Shown in pieces: positions 58,751-64,000 of a DNA stretch of 64,000 nt (positions within the stretch are counted from its first letter, which is position 1; every line of letters begins with the position of its first letter). The stretch comes from Nonomuraea thailandensis (GTDB lineage: Bacteria > Actinomycetota > Actinomycetes > Streptosporangiales > Streptosporangiaceae). The stretch covers positions 310,001 to 374,000 of the forward strand of contig NZ_JAMZEB010000002.1 of NCBI RefSeq assembly GCF_024172165.1. Direction: 5' to 3'. Made by a program: the position numbers and the translations under genes. The notes beneath the pieces are model-generated. The model worked only from the letters and a program-made list of their open reading frames with translations, did not search any database and had not been told where the DNA came from.

Positions 58751-60252
58751 TGGACGTCAGCGAGCTACCGGGCTTCTACGCCATCGCCGCCGCCGACCCC
58801 GGCCGCCTCGCGGTGATCGACACCGACGACACCCGCGTCACCTACGGAGACCTGCTCGCCCGGGTCAACCAGGTCTCGCACGGCCTGCGCGCCCGCGGGC
58901 TCACCACCGGCGACGTGGTGGCGGGCGTGCTGCCCAACGGCGTGGACGCGCTGATCATGGTCATGGCGACCGGGCAGATCGGCCTCTACTACGTGCCCAT
59001 CAACTGGCACCTGACCGACTCCGAGATCGCGTACATCCTGGGCGACTGCGACGCCAAGGTCGTCGTCACCGGGCCTGACCAGCCCGTGCCCGGCGCGGAG
59101 GTCGGGACGGCCGGGCTGGCCGAGGGGCAGCCCGCGGACGCGCCCACCGGCCGGACCTCGGGCGCCGTCATGTGGTACACCTCCGGCACCACCGGCTTCC
59201 CCAAGGGCGTCCAGCGCGGCCTGCCCGGCGCCGAGCCGGAGGCGATCGTGCCCCTGTACACGTGGTTCTTCGGCGAGGTCGTGGATCTGAGGCCGGGCGA
59301 CGCGGTGCACCTGGTGACCTCGCCGATGTACCACTCCGCGCCCTGCGCGCACGCCCAGTTCGCGCTGCACCTCGGGCACACCGTGGTGATCACGCCCCGG
59401 TTCGACCCGGTGCACATCCTGGAGCTCGTCGAGCGGCACCGGGTGTCCAACGCGATGATGGTGCCGACCATGTTCCACCGGATGTTGCAGCTGCCCGCGG
59501 ACGTCCGGGCCAAGTACGACGTGTCGAGCCTGCGCCAGGTCATCCACACCGCCGCCGCCTGCCCGGTCTCCGTCAAGCAGCAGATCATGGACTGGTGGGG
59601 CCCGGTGCTGTACGAGTACTACGGCTCGACCGAGTCCACGATCGCCTTCTCGGTCAAGCCGCACGACTGGCTGGCCAGGCCCGGCACCGTGGGCCGCCCC
59701 GCGCCCACGTTCGAGGCCAAGATCTTCGACGACGGCGGCGAGGAGCTGCCGCCGGGCGAGCCCGGCATGATCTACGTCAAGTCCAGCATGGGCTCCTTCG
59801 AGTACCGCAAGGACCCGGCCAAGACCGCCGCCAGCAAGAGAGGCGACTGGTACGCGCCCGGCGACATCGGCTACCTCGACGCGGACGGCTACCTGTTCCT
59901 GTGCGACCGGCGCACCGACCTGATCGTCTCCGGCGGGGTGAACATCTACCCCGCCGAGATCGAGGCCGCCCTGCTGGAGCACCCCGCGGTGGCCGACGTG
60001 GCCGTCATCGGGGTGCCCGACGAGGAATGGGGACACAACGTGGTCGCCCTCGTGCAGCCGGCCGAGGGCATCGAGCCGGGCCCCGAGCTCACGGTCGAGC
60101 TGATGGAGCACTGCGGGCCGCGCATCGCCAGGTTCAAGCACCCGAAGGTGATCGAGTACCGGGAGGCGCTCCCGCGCACCCCCACCGGCAAGCTGTCGCG
60201 CTCGAAGGTGCGCGCCGACTACCTCGCCGGGAACACCAGCTCCTCGCTGTAA
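58750..60252 (+). CDS. Acyl-CoA synthetase (AMP-forming)
   Basis: Activates a carboxylic acid as its CoA thioester through an acyl-adenylate; FadD type, 500 residues. Seen: A3 motif MWYTSGTTGFPKGVQ, YEYYGSTEST (A5), GDWYAPGDIGYLDADGYLFL (A7), CDRRTDLIVSGGVNIYPAEI (A8) and the catalytic Lys in PRTPTGKLSRSK (A10). It is translated from an ATG overlapping the previous stop, so the three genes form one operon: ligase makes the substrate that the dehydrogenase pair oxidises. Its last 34 bases overlap the convergent C45 gene. Confidence 0.93.
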   Translation: MDVSELPGFYAIAAADPGRLAVIDTDDTRVTYGDLLARVNQVSHGLRARGLTTGDVVAGVLPNGVDALIMVMATGQIGLYYVPINWHLTDSEIAYILGDCDAKVVVTGPDQPVPGAEVGTAGLAEGQPADAPTGRTSGAVMWYTSGTTGFPKGVQRGLPGAEPEAIVPLYTWFFGEVVDLRPGDAVHLVTSPMYHSAPCAHAQFALHLGHTVVITPRFDPVHILELVERHRVSNAMMVPTMFHRMLQLPADVRAKYDVSSLRQVIHTAAACPVSVKQQIMDWWGPVLYEYYGSTESTIAFSVKPHDWLARPGTVGRPAPTFEAKIFDDGGEELPPGEPGMIYVKSSMGSFEYRKDPAKTAASKRGDWYAPGDIGYLDADGYLFLCDRRTDLIVSGGVNIYPAEIEAALLEHPAVADVAVIGVPDEEWGHNVVALVQPAEGIEPGPELTVELMEHCGPRIARFKHPKVIEYREALPRTPTGKLSRSKVRADYLAGNTSSSL

Positions 60253-61334
60253 CGCCCGCCTTCGCCCAGGTAGAAGCGCGTGGACAGGGTACGGTCGGCG
60301 GTGTCGAAGACCGTGCTCCACAGCGTGCGGAACGGCACGGCGGCCTCCTCGGGCTGCGCGACGGCGCGCAGGCTCTCGCGCAGGTCGCCGGCCGACATGG
60401 TGACGCCCTTGCTGCGCTCGTACAGCGTGCGCAGCCGGCTGTAGGAGGCGAAGCTCGACCCGGTGTCCTCCGGCAGGCTCATCGGGTCGGGGTGGCGGTG
60501 CAGCAGGTGGTTGGTGACGCACAGCGGGCCGTCGCCGAACTCGATGATGTGCTCGCTGCCGTCCCTGCCGTGCTCCCACACGAACGCCTGGCCGTGCGCG
60601 TCGGCGACCAGGTAGTGCAGGGGCATGCCGTGGTCGTACTGCTTGGCGCCCAGCAGCGCCTGCTTGGCCTGGTCCACGTTCTCGCAGGTGTCCATCAGGA
60701 AACGGGGCAGCTGCACGCTGTTCACCCCGACCTGCGGCGCGAAGCCCTCCGGCGCCTCCGCTGACTCGAAGTCGGCGACCAGCAGCATGACCGCCAGGCC
60801 CGCCGAGTTGATGCCGTCCATGCAGCCGTCGAGCGCCGACATCGTCAGCACCGTGGAGGAGAGCCCCTCGTCGGGGATCGTGGTGATGACGTACGGGCGG
60901 GAGGCCATGGGCAGCTCGCCCGGCCGGCGCTCGCCGCCCATGATCTCGCTGGTGGTCGTGGGGAAGAAGTCGTAGTTGCGGCCCACCCTGCCGTGGCCGT
61001 CCGTCGCGGCCGAGGGCGGGATCCACAGGGCCGAGCAGCCGTGACCCGCCGGGATGTAGCCCTGGTCGTCGAGGACCAGCCCGTCCTGGTCGGGGTCGAG
61101 GCCGAGCACCGCCGCCGCGCCGTCCATGCGGGCGTGGTGCTGCGGCCAGTGGCGCTCGAACCACGTCCGGCGCGCCCGGCCCACGACCGGGTCGATCGGC
61201 ATGGCGGACCAGCCGAGCCTGCGGGCCTCCTCGGCGAGCGCCTTGCCGATCTCGTACTGGCTGCCGGTGAGCGTGAGGTGGGTGACGAGCTGGAAGTCGT
61301 CCTTGCCGCCCGCCACGTGGGTCATGTTCTTCAT
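60219..61334 (-). CDS. C45-family autoproteolytic acyltransferase
   Basis: Ntn-hydrolase of 371 residues like penicillin acyltransferase (IAT). The precursor is expected to cut itself before C100 in IPAGHGCSALWI, which then is the N-terminal nucleophile; GRNYDFFP follows as the family GRNxD motif. LTLTGSQYEIGKALAEEARR at the start is typical. Substrates in bacteria are mostly unknown, and transfer or hydrolysis of acyl groups on amides is expected. The ATG at 61334 has GAGG nine bases upstream; there is no signal peptide. It converges on the acyl-CoA ligase gene. Confidence 0.88.
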   Translation of the reverse strand: MKNMTHVAGGKDDFQLVTHLTLTGSQYEIGKALAEEARRLGWSAMPIDPVVGRARRTWFERHWPQHHARMDGAAAVLGLDPDQDGLVLDDQGYIPAGHGCSALWIPPSAATDGHGRVGRNYDFFPTTTSEIMGGERRPGELPMASRPYVITTIPDEGLSSTVLTMSALDGCMDGINSAGLAVMLLVADFESAEAPEGFAPQVGVNSVQLPRFLMDTCENVDQAKQALLGAKQYDHGMPLHYLVADAHGQAFVWEHGRDGSEHIIEFGDGPLCVTNHLLHRHPDPMSLPEDTGSSFASYSRLRTLYERSKGVTMSAGDLRESLRAVAQPEEAAVPFRTLWSTVFDTADRTLSTRFYLGEGGRYSEELVFPAR

Positions 61335-61369
61335 GTAGGGCAGCCTCGCCGAGCCCGCTGACCGCCGCC

Positions 61370-62332
61370 TTACCGGCCGCTGACCGCCCGCCGGTAGCGC
61401 TCTGACAGCCGCAGCACGTGCTCGGCCAGCTCCGGCGGATCGAGCACCTCGAAGTCCACGCCGAGGAACCCGATCCACACCGCCATCCCGTTGACGTCGT
61501 CGCCGCCCAGCTTGAGCAGGCAGGTGGCCTCGTCCACCGGCTCGACCTCCAGGCCCAGGGGCAGCTCCCGCATCCGCTCGGCGGGGGCGTGCAGCAGCAC
61601 CGTCGCGCGGTAGCGCCACATCGCCGTGTTCAGCCCCTTCTCCACGTACGCCGCCACGTCGCCGTCGCCCGGCAGCTCGCGCGGGGTGAAGCGGGGGCCC
61701 GACGGCGTGCGCAGGCGCATCCTGTCCACCCTGAACGTGCGCCAGCCGCCGCGGTCCACGTCGTAGCCCACGAGGTACCAGCGGCCGCGCCGGTGCACCA
61801 GACGGTGCGGCTCGACGTTGCGCATCGTCGCGTCACCCTCGTGGCCGGTGTAGTCGAAGCGCAGGCCCTCGTGGTCGCGGGCCGCGTTCGCGATCGTGGT
61901 CAGCACCTCCGGCGGCACGGACGGCGCGTTGCCCGGGATCTGCACCGTGTAGGCGTTGAGCGCGCTCACCCGCCGCCGCAGCCGGGACGGGAGCACCTGC
62001 TCCAGCTTGGCCAGGGCGCGGACCGAGGTCTCCTCGATGCCCTCGACGCCGCCCCCGGCCGCCCGGCCCAGCCCGACCGCCACCGCCACGGCCTCCTCGT
62101 CGTCCAGCAGCAGCGGCGGCAGCGCCGCCCCCGCCCCCAGCCGGTAGCCGCCCGCCACGCCCGGGGTGGCGTGCACCGGATAGCCGAGCGAGCGCAGGCG
62201 CTCCACGTCGTTGCGGATGGTCCTGGTCGAGACGCCGAGCCGGGTCGACAGCTCCGGGCCCGACCAGTCGCGGTGCGCCTGGAGCAGGGACAGGAGCTTG
62301 AGCAGGCGGGCCGAGGTTTCCAGCATGGGCAC
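61370..62332 (-). CDS. HTH-WYL domain transcriptional regulator
   Basis: DeoR-type regulator of 320 residues. N-terminal HTH: SARLLKLLSLLQAHRDWSGP, ELSTRLGVSTRTIRNDVERL. The WYL domain follows (about 140-220): LRFDYTGHEG, EPHRLVHRRGRWYLVGYDVD and GGWRTFRVDRMR, then the C-terminal extension. WYL domains sense ligands, possibly nucleotides or ssDNA. The GTG at 62332 has TAGCGG eight bases upstream and no ribosome site; an ATG two codons later is also possible. The C45 gene lies downstream, 35 bp away on the same strand, so the regulator may control it. Confidence 0.88.
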   Translation of the reverse strand: MPMLETSARLLKLLSLLQAHRDWSGPELSTRLGVSTRTIRNDVERLRSLGYPVHATPGVAGGYRLGAGAALPPLLLDDEEAVAVAVGLGRAAGGGVEGIEETSVRALAKLEQVLPSRLRRRVSALNAYTVQIPGNAPSVPPEVLTTIANAARDHEGLRFDYTGHEGDATMRNVEPHRLVHRRGRWYLVGYDVDRGGWRTFRVDRMRLRTPSGPRFTPRELPGDGDVAAYVEKGLNTAMWRYRATVLLHAPAERMRELPLGLEVEPVDEATCLLKLGGDDVNGMAVWIGFLGVDFEVLDPPELAEHVLRLSERYRRAVSGR

Positions 62333-62343
62333 CAGTGTGCCCG

Positions 62344-64000
62344 CTATTGCGGCAAGGACGCTTCCGTGTTGATGACCGCCGCGTTGACGGCTTCCACGTT
62401 GACGACTGCCGTGTTGACGAGTTCCGTGGTGATGACCAGCTTGCCGAGGAAGTGGCCCTCCTCGCTGCGGCGGTGGGCGTCCGCCGCCCGCTCCAGGGGG
62501 AACACCTCGGCGACCGGCAGCCGTACGTGCGGCGACTCGCGCAGCGCCCGCGCGGCGGCCACGGCCCCGTCGCCGGTCGAGAAGCGCACCCCGAGCCGTT
62601 CCGCCCCCTCCCGGTCGGCGATCGTGATCACCCTGCCGGGGTCGCCGGTGAGCTCGATCGACAGGGCCAGCTCGCCCCGGCCCGAGGCGTCCAGCACCCG
62701 ATCGACGGACCGCGGCAGGCGCCGCTCCAGCCCCTCGCCGTAGGTCACGGGCCGCACGCCGAGCCCGCGCAGGAACTCGTGGTGGCGCTCGCTCGCCGTG
62801 CCGACGACCGTGGCGCCCCTGGCCAGGGCGAGCTGCGCGGCGGCCAGGCCGACGCCGCCCGCGACCGCGTGGATCAGCAGCGTCTCGCCCTCCTGGAGGG
62901 CGAGGTCGCGCAGCGCGCGTCGGGCCGTCTCGACGGCCACGGGCAGCGCCGCGGCCTCCTCGTAGGTGAGGTCGTCCGGCTTGTACGCCAGCGCGTCCGC
63001 CTCGGCGATCGCGTGCGTGGCCACGGCGCCCGGCGCCACCTGCCCGTACACCGGGTCGCCGAGCCGCAGCCCGGTCACGCCCTCGCCGAGCGCGTCCACC
63101 GTGCCCGCCAGCTCCATGCCGGTCCCCTGCGGCCCGTCGGGCGGGGCGCCGCGGAAGCCGCGCCGCATCTTCCAGTCGATGGGGTTCACGCCTGCCGCCC
63201 TCACCGCCACCCGCACCTGGCCGGGGCCCGGCTCGGGCAGCGGGATCTCCGTCAGCTCCAGCACCTCGGGGCCGCCGTGCCCGTCGTAGCGGACGGCCTG
63301 CGCGCAGGCCAGCAGCAGGGCCTTGCCGACCAGCTCGCGGGCCTCCAGCGCGGCGTGCGCCTCGGCCGCCCGCTCCAGCGGCACGACCAGGCCCACGGCG
63401 GTCGCCAGACGTCCGGCCGCCGCCTCCTTCAGCGCCTGCTCGGCCAGGCGGGTGAACTCGTCTGGGGTGAACTGGACCTGCTCCATGCCGATCACCCGGA
63501 CCTCGCGCCGCTCGGCCTCCGCCCTCTCGACGGGGGCCGTCGAACCGCTGGGCACTCCGTACGCGAAGAACGTTCCGCCGCGTGCGGTCCGCGCGAACGC
63601 CGCCGCGCCGACCTCACCACCGACCCCGTCGAAGACGACATCGAAAGCCCCAGCAGCGGCCTGGCCTCCGGCCCCGCCGAACGCGTCGGCCCTTGTTCCG
63701 GCTCTCGTTCCGGCCCCGGCGGCTTCGGCGGCCGGTCCCGTCAGCTCCGAGTAGTCCACGGCCTGGGCCGCCCCCGCCGCCAAGGCCGCCTCGCGCTTGG
63801 CCGGGCCGTGCGCCGCCGCCGTCACCAGGGCGCCGGCCGCGCTCGCGAGCCGTACCAGCGGCAGCCCCAGCGCGCCACCGGCCCCCGTGACCAGCACCCG
63901 CGTGCCGGGCCGCAGCTCCGCCGCCTCCACCAGGCTCAGCGCGGCCGGACCGACCTGGACGAGTGCCGCGGCCTGCCACAGCGGCACCTCGTCGGGCACC
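62344..64000 (-). CDS. Tandem fusion of two MDR oxidoreductases, partial
   Basis: Frame of more than 551 residues, open through the right edge. The first unit lacks its N-terminal catalytic domain within the window and shows the NAD(P) loop TGAGGALGLPLVRLASAAGA. It ends at ARELVGKALLLA, then runs directly, with no stop, into a complete second unit (AQAVRYDGHGGPEVLELTEI, GVNPIDWKMRRG, VAGGVGLAAAQLALARGAT, EEGHFLGKLVI). Both are zinc-less quinone-oxidoreductase type. A hairpin-forming GGCCTGCGCGCAGGCC marks the junction. The last 25 residues are five-residue steps with VN or IN (ELVNTAVVNVEAVNAAVINT). The WYL gene is 11 bp downstream. Confidence 0.85.
   Translation of the reverse strand, partial: VPDEVPLWQAAALVQVGPAALSLVEAAELRPGTRVLVTGAGGALGLPLVRLASAAGALVTAAAHGPAKREAALAAGAAQAVDYSELTGPAAEAAGAGTRAGTRADAFGGAGGQAAAGAFDVVFDGVGGEVGAAAFARTARGGTFFAYGVPSGSTAPVERAEAERREVRVIGMEQVQFTPDEFTRLAEQALKEAAAGRLATAVGLVVPLERAAEAHAALEARELVGKALLLACAQAVRYDGHGGPEVLELTEIPLPEPGPGQVRVAVRAAGVNPIDWKMRRGFRGAPPDGPQGTGMELAGTVDALGEGVTGLRLGDPVYGQVAPGAVATHAIAEADALAYKPDDLTYEEAAALPVAVETARRALRDLALQEGETLLIHAVAGGVGLAAAQLALARGATVVGTASERHHEFLRGLGVRPVTYGEGLERRLPRSVDRVLDASGRGELALSIELTGDPGRVITIADREGAERLGVRFSTGDGAVAAARALRESPHVRLPVAEVFPLERAADAHRRSEEGHFLGKLVITTELVNTAVVNVEAVNAAVINTEASLPQ

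Overview
The window is very GC-rich, gene-dense DNA from a filamentous actinobacterium. The signs are strong third-position G/C, many GTG and TTG starts, MarR/XRE-DUF5753/STAND regulators, polyphosphate glucokinase, a DUF574-type methyltransferase and a large-subunit catalase. A Streptosporangiales member such as Nonomuraea is my best guess, as an inference only. I see no rRNA, tRNA, CRISPR array, phage or insertion sequence. It reads as chromosome-arm or accessory DNA rather than as one island.

Layout. 0-2 kb: a leftward operon of three unrecognised proteins, divergent from a regulator with two HTH domains. 3.4-7.2 kb: a DUF574 methyltransferase, then a leftward set (DUF4253 protein, flavoprotein, small membrane protein). 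7.3-11.5 kb: HAD phosphatase, TenA, a secreted beta-propeller protein, polyphosphate glucokinase, and a MarR/VOC pair around two perfect operators. 11.6-21.7 kb: HrpA helicase, KatE, a HAD protein, a hemerythrin, gamma-glutamyltransferase, and an hsp20-MerR heat-shock operon. 21.7-27.7 kb: MFS and ABC exporters with a MarR regulator, an amidohydrolase-like protein without its metal ligands, and a PucR regulator. 27.8-37.9 kb: a secreted M6 metalloprotease, a membrane-anchored STAND/TPR protein behind a possible ribosome-site hairpin, a tyrosine phosphatase, an oxidoreductase, a PAC2 protein, an ankyrin protein and a class I terpene synthase. 38-43.6 kb: an HTH-less AfsR/LuxR-like STAND ATPase, a 38-residue protein, an acetyltransferase, a 0.5-kb C-rich repeat tract, and the glpF-glpK operon behind a long dyad. 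43.7-47.5 kb: an ABC-2 permease with a fusion of a secreted alpha/beta hydrolase to an ABC ATPase. 47.6-64 kb: an NTF2-like protein, a thioesterase, a cytochrome P450, methyltransferases, CopC/CopD, an AurF-like diiron protein with a TetR regulator, paired acyl-CoA dehydrogenases with an acyl-CoA ligase, a C45 acyltransferase, a WYL regulator and a fused double MDR oxidoreductase that leaves the window.

How the genes work together. Clear functional units are glycerol uptake and phosphorylation (glpFK), the hsp20 operon with its own repressor, periplasmic copper handling (copC-copD), an acyl-CoA activation/dehydrogenation operon (56.6-60.3 kb), and the hydrolase-ABC/permease pair. The most unusual items are that fusion, the 38-residue leaderless protein, the isolated terpene synthase beside a STAND ATPase without a DNA-binding domain, the tandem MDR fusion, and three different minisatellites in intergenic DNA. 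Many genes have no Shine-Dalgarno site but carry a TANNNT box 6-9 nt before the start, which suggests leaderless transcripts.
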